Counted from the stretch's first letter, positions 44,004 to 54,635 are shown. The stretch is DNA of 64,000 nt from Simmondsia chinensis (GCA_018398585.1 JAGTTD010000001.1:35913938-35977937), one strand, 5' to 3'. Notes: a model not told the origin generated them from the letters alone. Numbers and translations: made by a program.

Positions 44004-44255
44004 TGTCATGACCGTGGAGGATTCTTATATAGATTATAGTATGTTTTGATGTATTGAACTTATGTACTTAGTGGTGATACTTAAGAGTATAAATAGGGAT
44101 ACTTTGATTGTAATGGGCATCATTCAATACAAAATATACTCTCTACTTTCTCATCTCTACTTTCTTCTACTTCCTCATCTCCTTTCCCCGCTTTCTCATC
44201 CCAAATTCTATCTATCCCCTTAGTTATAATTCAAGTTTGATCCTGAATTATAATA
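44004..44255 (+). mobile_element. 3' LTR of N1
   Basis: 252 bp, the same length as the 5' copy; ends TAATA where the 5' copy has TAACA. Confidence 0.9.
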
Positions 44256-44260
44256 GTTTT

Positions 44261-44620
44261 GCATTGAATTTTAATTCATTGTGTTGTAATAAGGCTTGTT
44301 TGCCAAAGTTAGTAGCTTGTTAGTTAGTTAGTGGTTTGGCGTCATTTTTGTGTATTCGAATTGTGGGTTAAGTTCTTTGGCGGCAAAAGCTGTTAGCCGT
44401 GCCTTAGGTCTTAATTCCATGAATCTTGATTCCTTAAGTAGCTTGATCTTTGTAATTGGAAATAATTCAATGAAATTTACAAACATCTCTTATGAGACAT
44501 TCTTTCTCTCATCTAACTCTTCTCTAATTCCTCATCTAATCTCACTTCTTTCTCATCTCATACTCTCAACTATCTTCAATTCACTTAGCTTACGCTTATG
44601 ATTCAATCACAGGCATAACA
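44261..44620 (+). mobile_element. 5' LTR of G2, remainder
   Basis: The 360 bp following the N1 target duplication; ends CATAACA. With 40032-40042 it makes 371 bp. Confidence 0.9.
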
Positions 44621-44622
44621 AT

Positions 44623-44634
44623 TGGTATCAGAGC
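44623..44634 (+). other. Primer binding site of G2 (initiator-Met tRNA)
   Basis: TGGTATCAGAGC, two bases after the LTR. Confidence 0.92.
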
Positions 44635-44729
44635 CAGGTTTGGCTTCCAATTCAATTATGAATTCGATCAGGAATTCTGTTGATCACTTTGGTAGTTCTT
44701 GCAAATTGACATAAACAACAAAAAGATTA

Positions 44730-46330
44730 ATGCAAATGGACTCGAATGCAATGACATTGACTAGTGGAGTTACCACATGAGCTGTAGCTGCTTGAGTAAT
44801 GGAAAATCCTTCATATGTAGAGGTGGTTGGAGGTAATGCAGAAAGTGCACCACAAGCAAGCAATATAGATGGCTTGAGTGCACAATTGTCAGCAATGATT
44901 GCGCAGATGGCGCAGATCAATCAGACCTTGCTAGAAACTGAGCAAAGAAATGATGCTCGAGTACACCTTATGTTGAAGGAGCAGGAGCAGGATTTCATTG
45001 AGAGGTTTAATTTGCATTCTCAGCGAGTCGATGACAAGATTGCAAAATAGATTAATCACCATAGGCAGCAATTGGAGGAAACTGTCACTGAGCGAATTGA
45101 CCAACAGGCGTGCTTGTTTAATGAAAAGATTGCTAAAATTCAAAATCAACTCAGTAGGCAAACTATGCCTTCAGTTCCTAAACCTTTGCTACCGGCTAGC
45201 TCATTACCTATGAGTTAACAGATGAGACATCCGGCAATGATGCAATCTCATGTTTTTGTTGGAGCTGCAGCTGTTAGTGAAAGGCCTGAGGTGATGACTA
45301 CAGCAGCTGAAGTGAGAACTCAGACTCAAGGTCCAGAGAATGAAGCATCTGCTAGACAGGATCAGTCATTAGATCAAAATCAATCAAGACCTTCAAACTT
45401 GAATGCAGCACAGGCAGTTCGACCTCCTGAACTCCCTGACAGTCACAGGTCTGCAAGTCTGATTGAAGAGCAATTTGATCGACCTCTGAATCAGTGGATT
45501 CATCAATGATCTGGCAGTAATGATATTTCATCCAATAGCAGAGGCAGTGGTTACAGAAAACCAAGGGTACAAATCGATTCCTTTGATGGCAAGCAGCCTC
45601 ATTCTTGGTTGAGGAGATGTGATCGTTATTTCCATTTTTACCACATTGAGGAGGCTGGAAAAGTCCAAATTTCTGCTGTTTATCTCCTTGGAGACCACGA
45701 GGTATGGTTTTATAGTTTGTTGAAAAGTAATCCTACTCTCACTTGGGCTGAATTTGTGAAAGAATTGTGTGAACGATATGGTGATGATGATTCTAGTGAT
45801 ATTATTGATAAGTTCAATAAAGTGACACAAGAGACTTCAGTAAGGGAATACATGAAAAGGTTTGAAAACCTTAGAGCTAGTATGATAGCTGAAAATCCCC
45901 ATGCCACTGAGTCTTACTATGTGTCAAGTTTTATTAGTGGATTGAAGCCCAAGATTAAGAACCTCGTGAAAGCAGTTGGTCCTACTACATTGTCCATGGC
46001 TTATTCTAAGGCTAAACTGTATGAGGCAACAATTTTGGCTTCAAATGAAAGCAATAGAGCTCGTGGAGGCAGTGTTAAGTCCCAAAAGGAACTGTTACAC
46101 CTAATGCTAGTCGATCAGAGGAGAAGAGGCCTCAAAGGCTCTGTTATAAATGCAATCAACCTTATCTATTTGGTCACAAGTGCAATCCCAAGTTCCTTAT
46201 GACAGCTGAGGGGTTGAGTGCTGATGAACAATCAGAGGAGAAGAAATCTGATGTTTATGGTGATGATTCAGATCCAGAAGTATTGGAAGATCATGGGGGC
46301 AATGAAGTTGCAATTTCAGTAAAGGCCTTT
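44730..46330 (+). pseudogene. G2 gag remnant
   Basis: The frame begins MQMDSNAMTLTSGVTT at ATG 44730 and has early stops (44778, 44793, 45048, 45216 and 45507). A coiled-coil-like N-terminal part (QLSAMIAQMAQINQTLLE) precedes the gag core (45595-46010: SWLRRCDRYFHFYHIEEAGKV to SYYVSSFISGLKPKIK), which closely parallels G1. A frameshift near 46110 puts the zinc knuckle CYKCNQPYLFGHKC (about 46144-46187) in another frame. It would form the particle; broken here. The N-terminus differs from the MADxVRT start of G0, G1 and N2. Confidence 0.85.
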
Positions 46331-46856
46331 GACTGGTAATGGTGCTCATAACACAATCTGGATCAGAGGTAAGACTGGAAAGAAAGCTATTATCATTCTC
46401 ATTGATAGTGGAAGTACACACAGCTTCATTGATCCAAAAGTGGTTAAGAAGGTGGGCCATGAAGTGATTAAAACTCATCCACTTGCAGTGATAGTAGCCG
46501 ATGGAAATTCAGTGGTGACTAAGAATAAGTGTCAAGGATTCCAATGGACTATGCAAGATCGCAAGTTTGGCTATGACTTTAGGATTTTGCCATTAGGTGG
46601 ATGTGATATGGTGCTTGGAGTTGATTAGATGAGATCCTATAGTCCAGTATTGTTCGATTTTGCTAAGCTAACAGTTTCTTTTGACATTCAAGGCTCCAAG
46701 GTTTCGTTGCAAGGTGTGGCGGATCAGGGTCAATTGCAAATGGTTAAAGGAAAGAAGTTAGAGAAGGGACTTAGAAAAAGTGCTTATCAATGGGTGGGGC
46801 AATTGTTTGCTATATCCCCAACTGATGTTGTGAAGGTCTCTCATCCTGAAGTGTAA
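46329..46856 (+). pseudogene. G2 protease remnant
   Basis: NGAHNTIWIRGKTGKK then IILIDSGSTHSFIDPK, with the catalytic Asp codon at 46404-46406. A TAG at 46626 replaces a Trp codon in VDWM, and another stop is at 46854 before RT. Same order and sequence type as G1. Confidence 0.88.
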
Positions 46857-47810
46857 GACATCATTGAAGACTTTGAGGATTTGTTTGAACAGCCCAAGCA
46901 ACTTCCTTCCAAAAGAAGTCTTGATCATGCCATTCCACTCAAAACGGATGCTGAACCAGTGAAGCTTAGACCATACAAGTACCCACATTCTCAAAAGACT
47001 AAGATTGAGAAGCAAGTTGATAAGTTGCTCAAGACAAGCTTCATAAGGCAAAGCCACATCCCTTTTGCCTCTTTGGTCATCCTTGTTAAGAAGAAAGATG
47101 GCACAGCAAGAATATGTATTGATTATAGGCTGCTCAATTCGATGACAGTAAAAGATAAGTTTCCCATACCAGTCACAGATGATCTGCTTGATGAATTGTA
47201 TGGAGCACAGATCTTCTCCAAGCTTGATTTGAGACAAGGGTATCACCAAATCAGAGTGTTGGAGTAAGATATATATAAGACTGCATTCAGAACACACCAT
47301 GGGCATTTCAAATTTGTGGTAATGCCATTTGGATTGACCAATGCACCAGCTACTTTCCAAGCTCTCATGAATGATGTGTTCAAATCATTCTTAAGGAAAT
47401 TTGTGTTGGTTTTCTTAGATGACATTCTTGTTTACATCTCATCCTTTCAAGACCACTTGAAACATTTGAGAGAGGTGTTCATGATCATGCGCAAGCACAA
47501 GTTGTATGCAAAATTGGCTAAGTGTTCTTTTGCTCAGTCACACTTAGAATACTTAGGCCATGTGATATCTTATGATGGTGTCTCAACTAATCCTTCAAAG
47601 GTTCAAGCTATGAGGGAGTGGCCAATCCCCATTACTCTAAAACAGTTAAGGGGATTTTTGGGTTTGACAGTATATTACCGCAAGTTTGTAACCAAGTATG
47701 GGGCTATAGCCAAGCCTCTAACCGAGCTATTGAAGAAAGATGCTTTTAAATGGACTGATGAAGCTCAGTTGGCTTTTGAAACCTTGAAGATTGCAATGTG
47801 TCAATCTCCA
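46857..47810 (+). pseudogene. G2 reverse transcriptase remnant
   Basis: [32 protein letters not shown] (stop at 47265), then [13 protein letters not shown] and the catalytic box VFLDDILVY, intact with its first Asp at 47418-47420. The thumb ends at KYGAIAKPLTELLKK. Only one in-frame stop breaks this domain, so it is the best preserved RT in the window. Confidence 0.9.
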
Positions 47811-48476
47811 GTGTTGGCAATGTCGGATTTCTCTCGGGCATTTGTTTTAGAAACTGATGCTTGTGGGAATGGGATTGGTGCAGTTCTATCTCAGAGGGGA
47901 AGACCTATGGCTTATCTCAGCCAAGCATTAAATCCCAAACATCAAGCCTTATGTACATATGAAAAAGAGTATCTTAATATCTTGCTTGCGGTAGAACAGT
48001 GGAGACATTATCTGGATGGGCATCATTTCACAATCAAGACTGATCATCAAAGCCTAAAGCATCTCTTAAAGCAGAAAATTGGTATAAGAATTTAGAGGAA
48101 AGGGTTAATGAAGATGTTGGGCCTTGATTATGATATTGAGTACAAGAAAGGGAAGGAAAATGTTGCGGTAGATGCTTTATCACGCAAGTTGGAGGACTGT
48201 GAGGAGGGCTCGTTTGGGGCTCTTTCAGTGGTCACAACTGTTTGGGTGGAAGAGGTTCATCAGTCCTATGAGGGAGAACTTTTTGCACAAGAATGTATAG
48301 CAGCTGCTAGCATTGGCAAGACAGCAAACATTGCTCCAGGTGCAGTATCGGGTGCAGATTCTGAAGCTAACATTTCTGTGACTCAAGGCCTTATCAGAAT
48401 CAAAGGGAAGTTGTACATTGGAAACATTATTGGTCTCAGACATCAGATTATCAGTGTTTCACATGACTCTTCTTAG
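47811..48476 (+). pseudogene. G2 RNase H and linker to integrase
   Basis: The acidic motif LETDACGNGIGAVLSQ is intact, followed by CTYEKEYLNILLAVEQWRHYLDG and TDHQSLKHLL. A stop at 48093 interrupts before KENVAVDALSR. The frame then runs to a stop at 48474, inside the integrase zinc head (HDSS, then GGHSG). Confidence 0.88.
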
Positions 48477-49700
48477 GGAGGTCACTCTGGAGTTGAAGGG
48501 ACCTACCAAAGAATCAAATCTCATTTTAGTCAGCCGAGAATGAAGAAGACTGTGTTTGAATTTGTGCAATGTTGTGAAGTATGTCAGCAAACGAAGTTTG
48601 GGGATCGTACATATCAGGGTCTCCTTTAACCTTTACCTGTCCTAGATGGTGTATGGCAAAACATCAGCATGGAGTTTATCGAAGGGCTGCCAAAATCAGA
48701 GGGGAAAGCTATGATCTGCATTGTTGTCGATCGGTTCACCAAGTTTAGCCATTTCATTGCTTTGGCTCGTCCTTTAACTGCTGAAAAACTAGCTCGTGTG
48801 TTCCTTGACAACATTTATAAGCTTCATGGGCTGCCTCAATCTATAATCTCTAATAGGGACAAGCTGTTCACTAGCCATTTCTGGAAAGAGTTGTTTAGTT
48901 TTCTTGGGACTTCCCTAGCCCTTAGTTCATCTTATCATCCACAAACCGATGGACAAACTAAAAGGGTTAATCAATGTATTGAACAATATCTTAGAAGTAT
49001 GGTGTTTAACCATCCCAAGGTGTGGGGAAAGTGGCGGTCATTGGCTGAGTATTGGTACAATACTCACTTCCATGCTTCTTTTGGAACTACTCCATTCAAA
49101 GCCTTGTATGGATATGAACCTCCATCTCCCTTTGTGTTGCAAGGCATTGTGTCCCATGTAACTGAAGTCACTGAACTAGTGCAGCAAAGGAAACATCAGA
49201 TGCAGCAGTTGAAGGATAACCTTCAGCAATCTGAAGCTCGAATGAAGTTTTATGCAAATCGGAAGAAAGTGGATAGGAATTTTGATGTTGGGGACATGGT
49301 TTACCTGAAACTACAACCATACAGACGATCTAGTACTGCTATGAGAAGTAATGTGAAGGTTTGTACAAGGTTCTTTGGTCCATACAAAGTCTTGGAGAGG
49401 ATTGGCAAAGTGGCATACAAGCTTGAACTTCAACCTAACTCATACATACATCCTGTTTTTCATGTTTCACTTCTTAAAAAGCAGGTTAAAGAAGGCTAAA
49501 TTCCATCTTCAACACCCTCGGAGGTTGGTTCCAGTGGATCTTTGAGGCTGCAACCCGTAGCTGTGCTTAAGACAAGGTTGCTGCAGGAGGATCTTAAATG
49601 CAATCCTGAGGTGCTTGTGACCTGGAGCAATTTGGATGAGTCCTTCAGCACTTGGGAAGACCGAAGCTTCTTATTAAGCCAATTTCTTTCTTTTCATTTT
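48477..49700 (+). pseudogene. G2 integrase and chromodomain-like tail
   Basis: The zinc-head Cys pair CEVCQQ is near 48577-48590, with a stop at 48627. In the core all three catalytic positions are changed: Asp to Glu at 48672 (MEFIEG), Asp to Asn at 48852 (SNRD) and Glu to Lys at 48960 (QTKRVN). The spacing of the last two is still 36 codons. After VHPVFHVSLL-like sequence (IHPVFHVSLLKKQVKEG), a stop at 49497 precedes a chromodomain-like end (VLVTWSNLDESFSTWE) that finishes at about 49700. Confidence 0.9.
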
Positions 49701-49731
49701 TGAGGATAAGAATGATGTTAAGGGAGGGGAA
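49695..49731 (+). other. G2 pre-polypurine hairpin and polypurine tract
   Basis: CATTTTTG-AGGA-TAAGAATG at 49695-49714 can pair over 8 positions with two G-U pairs in RNA. AAGGGAGGGGA at about 49720-49730 is the polypurine tract. Confidence 0.65.
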
Positions 49732-49732
49732 T

Positions 49733-50103
49733 TGTTATGTTTAGCATTGAATTTTAGTTCATTGTGTTGTCATAAGGCTTGTTTACCAAAGTTAGTAGCT
49801 TGTTAGTTAGTTAGTAGTTTGGCGCCATTTTTGTGTAATCAAATTGTGGGTTAAGTCCTTTGGCTGCAAAAGCTGTTAGCCTTGCCTTAGGTCTTAATTC
49901 CATGAATCTTGATTCCTTAAGTAGCTTGATCTTTGTAATTGAAAATCATTCAATGAAATTTGCAAACATCTCTTATGAGACATTCTCTCTCTCATCTAAC
50001 TATTCTCTAATCCCTCATCCAATCTCACTTCTTCCTCATCCCATACTCTCGACTATCTTCAATTCACTTAGCTTATGTTTATGATTCAATCACAAGCATA
50101 ACA
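49733..50103 (+). mobile_element. 3' LTR of G2
   Basis: 371 bp, TGTTATG...CATAACA. Confidence 0.93.
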
Positions 50104-50419
50104 GATTTGTGCATTTTGGCACCCATTTTTGCAATTTCAAGTGAATTGTGCATGAACTTGGTGATTTTTCCTTAGCCGTGTAAAATATGTCTTTTTTCTT
50201 CTTTTTTTTTGGCTTTTGTTTTATGTGTCTTGCATTTACTTGTTATTGCTGATGATATAACCTAGTGAGATTTAGCACAAAATGAGTGTTTTTGCAAGAA
50301 AATAGCAATAGAAGCAAAAAAGAGAAAAGAGTGAGTAGTAGTGATAAAAATTTGAGGTAAAATGATTAGAAAATGAACTAAAATGATATGAATAATTATA
50401 TACTAAATGGGACATATCA
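50104..50419 (-). mobile_element. 3' LTR of T3, part 2
   Basis: Continues the LTR after the G2 insertion and aligns with 57350-57655. Ends GACATATCA at 50419, followed by the T3 terminal internal sequence. Confidence 0.8.
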
Positions 50420-50459
50420 AAATATCCCCACACTTAAATCTTGCTCGTCCTCGAGTAAG
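50420..50459 (-). other. T3 polypurine tract and pre-polypurine hairpin
   Basis: The reverse strand has TTTAAGTGTGGGGATATT before the LTR, typical of Tat-like elements. CTTACTCG-AGGA-CGAGCAAG at 50440-50459 is an 8-bp stem with one mismatch. Confidence 0.75.
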
Positions 50460-52451
50460 GTTAAACATTAAAGTGCGGGATCTCATGCTTTATAAGAATT
50501 TATCACAATTCAAAGCAAGACAACTTCTATTAAAAAAGAATGACCGAGACTCAAAGTTTTGAGGTTCTTAAGGCAAACAATCTTCCAAGGAAAAACCCAT
50601 CAATCACCTAGGTAACCAAATTCAAAAGTTGACTAAGAAAATTAAGTTTATCCATTCTTTTTAATCTCAAGACAGTCAAACCGTATAGATAACATAAATC
50701 ATGTAATTCATAACAAGACTTCTTAGGTATGCCCAAGACAAAGAGTTATTCACAAAATTTTCTCTTTCCTCTCTTTTTTTTTTTTTTTTTTTTTTTTTAA
50801 TATGAGGGAGTGGTTTGCTCTAGTCAACCCAGCCTGTGAGTATATCTTCAGCGAGAATCAAACTCTTAACCCCTAGGCGGTGATCGCATGGGTAAGAGAA
50901 GCTACTGCTAGAACGCCCTCATTATGACTGCGTGAGTCTATCTTCAGCAAGAATCAAACTTGAAAAGCCACAACTGTGATGCCCTCATTATGACTTCACG
51001 AGTATATCTTCAGCGAGAATCAAACTCTTGACCCTTGGGCAATGATCGCATGGGTAAGAGAAGCTACCACTAGAACGCACTCATTATGACTGCGTGAGTA
51101 TATCTTCAGCAAGAATAAAACTCGAGAAGCCACAACTGAGATGCCCTCATTATGACTTCACGAGTATATCTTCAGCGAGAATCAAACTCCTGACCCACAG
51201 GCGATGACCATAAGCCACTACTGAGATGCCCTCATGATAGGCAGCACATATCTTCGAATGTTTACATGGGATAGCAGTGCTTAGAGATACTTTCCTCAAA
51301 TTCTTTTTTTCATATTTTTCTTTAGACTTAGGCATAAATCTTCAAAGTCTATTATGCAAATAATAATCATGATACAATCCATTCAAATTTGAGCATCTTT
51401 TAATCAGAACGAAAGGTAAAATAGCCATGCTAATTTGTGAACTCAAATACCACGATTTTATCAAGATAGTGCCTTATAATGGATCATATTTTGCAATTAG
51501 AACATAAAAACAATTGATTCTCAGATTATTGAAATCTAGTTAAAGTAAACAAGATAAAAAGAGTACAAAAAATTCCCTAAAAGGCTTAATGATAAGGTCT
51601 CCAATTAATTTTTTTTTTTTTTGTGGTTTTAAATTTGTTCAAAATACGCAAAAAAATTTGAAAAACTATTGATTTAAGCTATAGAAGATGGAAAATATTT
51701 TTGTTGGCTGACACTATCTACATCCCCATATAAAGGCTCCCAACTTTGGGAGGCACTAAAACCGACTTTGAAATATAGAATAGGACATAAGAAAACTTTT
51801 TGAAAATTTTTGTTCAAAATTTAGAAAATGTGACAAAATGTCTCTCCCACCCCCATGCTTAAAGTTAACATTGTCCTCAATATTAAAAGAAATACAAAAA
51901 ACAAAGCAGTAGGTGAGAGATACTTCCAAAGTTTGAGGATTGCTTTTTTATGGTGAACGTTGTCATCAAGTGACCCCTAAACTTGTTTCAAAAATATGTT
52001 TGAACAAAATATACAAAAACATGAGAGAATAATTAAAAATGAAAGGAAAATAAGATAAAAGAAGTAAAGAAAGAAGCATTTGGGTTGCTTCCCAAGAAGC
52101 GCTTAAGTTATAGTCGTTAGCTTAACTTTTTGACGATGATATATCCCCGTGTCTTGAAAGAGAATAGAGTTTCCTCCATCAACCCTCAATGACCATTTTC
52201 TTCCGTGGATCTTCCTTGTACCCTTCTTTATACGACCAACTCTACCTTCTCTAATGATTAGATGCTTGAGTTTGATGTGCCACCACTTGAATTTCCTTTT
52301 TCGATCTTTTCAGCATGTTTTTACTAAGTTATCCTTGGTTCTGAAAGCCTCTGACTTCGTTATACAAGCTTGGAACTCTATTTCAATCATTGGTGGTGGT
52401 GGGAAGGTCAAGATAGGTTTGGACATTGGTGGCGATGGGTTAATCAAGGGG
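50460..52451 (-). mobile_element. T3 internal 3' region, non-coding
   Basis: No intact pol. On the reverse strand, a GGGGGTGGGAGAGA word at about 51839-51853 and a TTCTTGGGAAGCAACCCAAA word at about 52079-52098 are hallmarks of the region after integrase in Tat-like elements. The SINE multimer sits at 50774-51240. G3 interrupts at 52457. Confidence 0.65.
50774..51240 (-). mobile_element. SINE-like retroposon with five tandem tRNA-like heads
   Basis: Minus orientation: a 25-A tail (T run 50774-50798), a short body, and upstream heads with pol III box-like words. Box B-like sequences (GAGTTTGATTCTCG on the minus strand) recur at 51176-51189, 51014-51027 and 50852-50865, exactly 162 bp apart. 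Two shortened heads lie between them (about 51110 and 50948). Each full head has a box A-like word such as TAGTGGTAGCTT some 40 bases before box B. The shortened heads lack about 25 bases between the boxes. Confidence 0.65.
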
Positions 52452-52456
52452 GTTAC

Positions 52457-52932
52457 AGTCACAAACCTAAGTCTGTGGCTTGGATAATTTGGGAAAGGAC
52501 CGAGAAAGAAAAAGAGAGTAGGAGATAACAAATAGAGATTAAGATAAGAAAAGGGGAGAATTTTAGAAGAGAAGAGAGAAAGAGACGATTGAGAAGGAGA
52601 GGAAGACAAGAGGTTTAATTCATATATTTTTGGATGATACAAAATACAACTCTTACATGCCCTTATATAGAATTGGGAGGGGGACAACCGGTTGACAACG
52701 AACCCCCCACTCCAACAACTACGTTTAATGCTTAACACTTGCTTACAAGAATTCACCTAATCTCACCTACTCCAAGGGGGAAACCGGTTGGGTCAAGGCA
52801 CCGGTACACCCTCCTTCAACTAATCCATTTTACTTAATTTATATTTTACATTACACATCTTGTACAAAATAATAACAGAAAAAAAAAAAAAAAAAAAAAA
52901 CAAAGACAGCTACATGGACACAGTGCTTGACA
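52457..52932 (-). mobile_element. 3' LTR of G3
   Basis: 476 bp, pyrimidine-rich in its U5 part. The purine tract (complement of ATCCCCTCCTTTT at 52933-52945) and the hairpin AATCCTTG-AAGA-CAAGGATT (52951-52970, perfect 8-bp stem) follow. Confidence 0.85.
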
Positions 52933-53045
52933 ATCCCCTCCTTTTCAAACAATCCTTGTCTTCAAGGATTAAAGCTCAGAAATTGCTTACTAATGAAAGT
53001 CCAATCTTCCCAAGTAGCTGAGTCTTTGGGCATTTTTTTCCATAG

Positions 53046-54600
53046 GACTTGAAATTGTTTGATCCTTCTTTTGTTGTGTGTCACGGTGCGCTGATTGAGG
53101 ATGGCCTATGGTGACACTTCGGGCTGATCATCCTTGTCAATCTGAGGAAGGTTAGAAGTGATGCGTATGTTGTTCCCTAATTTCTTCTTTAGTCTAGAAA
53201 CATGGAACACGGGATGAATCATGGAGTCTGTTGGTAGCTTGAGCCGATATGCCACCTTCTGATTCGGGCTTTGATGCGATACGGCCCGTAGTAACGGGCA
53301 GCTAGCTTCAAGTTCCTTCAAAGGGCTACGAATGTTTGCCTGTAAGGTTGTAGCTTGAAATAAACCCAGTCTCCTACTTCAAAGGTCCTTTCGGTTCTCC
53401 TTTAGTCTGCTTGCTGTTTATAACGTTATTGGGCCTCCTTCAGATTTTCTTTAAGTAAATTGACAAAGTTATGTCTTTCATTGGTGAAGTCTTCAATGTC
53501 CTCGGATGTGGAAATTCCAGGGATTTCAAGGCCAAGGATTCTCGGTTCATAGCCATAGAGGGCAAGGAAGGGAGTGGTCTTCAAGGAGGAGTGATAGTGA
53601 GTATTGTACCAAAATTCGGCTAAGGGAAGCCACTTGGACCATTGTTTCGACTAATGGAGGGCCATTGCTCGGAGATAGCTTTCAAGGCACTGATTCACTC
53701 GTTCGGTTTGTCCATCCAACTGTGGATGATAAGCACTACTCATCTTCAACTCAACCCCGGATAGGCGCATGAGTTCCTTCCAAAAGAGACTTTGGAAGGA
53801 AGCATCTCGATCTGAAATAATGTCCTTAGGCAGCCTATGGAGACGGTAGATGTGGTCCAAGAACAATTGGGCCACCTTGTTGCGGTATATGGGTGAGCCA
53901 AAGCCATGAAGTGTGCATACTTGGTGAGTCTATCAACAACCACCAAAATGACATCTTTCCCTCCTGACGTGGGAAGGCCTTCTATGAAGTCCATACTAAT
54001 GCTGTCCCATGCTTGGTTGGGCATGGGTAGAGGTTGTAGGAGTCCCGAATAGGCCACATTCTCATGCTTGGTGCATTGGCAAGTGTCACACTTCGCTACC
54101 CACTCACGAACGCTCCTCTTGAGGTTGGGCCAATGGAACATGCGTTTGACCCTCATCAAATAGCCAACAGTTCCGGAGTGACCCCCCATGGGAGAGTCAT
54201 GTAGTGCTTGAAGTACCTTGTCCCTCATTCCTCCTTCTTCCCCGCACATAAAGTCTCCCCTTGTATTTGAGGAGGCCTCTTTCGACTGAATAAGGCCTAT
54301 TGCTTGTCGGATCAAGGATGAGTTACTCGATTATCTTGGCGGTATGGGCTTCGTTTTTGTAGCTTTGAGCGAGCTTGTGCACCCAAAGAGGAACCGAAGT
54401 GGACATAAGGGCACAGCCGGCATTGGTCTCTTCTTCATCGCGCCTTGATAGCGCGTCAGCAGCTCTTTTTTCAGCTCCCTTGCAGTATTGGATGCTATAG
54501 CGAAGGCTCAACATCTTTGACATTCCCTTGATTTGCAATTGTGTGGTGACTCTTTGCTCAAGAAGGTGGCGGAGGCTTGCGTGATCTGTTTGATTATAAA
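53046..54600 (-). pseudogene. G3 RNase H end, integrase and chromodomain-like tail
   Basis: Read right to left: RNase H end (LRYSIQYCKGAEKRAADALSRR, 54323-54538); zinc head HDSPMGGHSG and CDTCQCTK; then SISMDFIEGLPTSGGKDVILVVV, the first catalytic Asp. A frameshift near 53890 is followed by LPKDIISDRDASFQ and AYHPQLDGQTERVNQCLE (53651-53875), the second Asp and the Glu. The tail has VAYRLKLPTDSMIHPVFHVSRLKKKLG near 53170-53270. The triad is readable, but frames are broken. Sequence style (SDRDASFQSLFWKEL) differs from G1 and G2, so G3 is a separate lineage. Confidence 0.87.
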
Positions 54601-54635
54601 GTGGTGGTACGGACTATAGACTCAGTCTTTTTACT

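Larger units (their letters stand above)
40043..44255 (+). mobile_element. N1: complete non-autonomous LTR element with RRM ORF
   Basis: 4213 bp with two 252-bp LTRs (40043-40294 and 44004-44255; about 11 differences, 4.4%) and a perfect target duplication GTTTT (40038-40042 and 44256-44260). The primer site is 40297-40308 (TGGTATCAAAGC, one mismatch to the standard) and the polypurine tract is 43991-44000. The internal region encodes no protease, RT, RNase H or integrase, but has a 541-codon ORF and further open pieces. It is inserted 11 bp into the G2 5' LTR, so it moved after G2. Confidence 0.92.
40032..50103 (+). mobile_element. G2: Ty3-gypsy element interrupted by N1
   Basis: The 5' LTR is 40032-40042 plus 44261-44620 (371 bp when N1 and its duplicated target are removed) and the 3' LTR is 49733-50103, also exactly 371 bp. 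About 24 differences by eye (6.5%). The flanks GGTTT (40027-40031) and GATTT (50104-50108) are a target duplication with one mutation. The paralogous LTR at 57345-57355 shows the empty site with GATTT. It carries gag to chromodomain with many stops. Confidence 0.92.

Noticed and set aside
50841..51240. CRISPR-like or satellite interpretation of the 162-bp repeats
   Set aside because: Eukaryotic context, only about 2.5 units, unequal sub-heads and a poly-A tail fit a retroposon better.
52310..52756. 148-codon minus-strand frame, Ser/Pro/Leu-rich
   Set aside because: Crosses the boundary between T3 and the G3 LTR and the target duplication, so it cannot be one gene.
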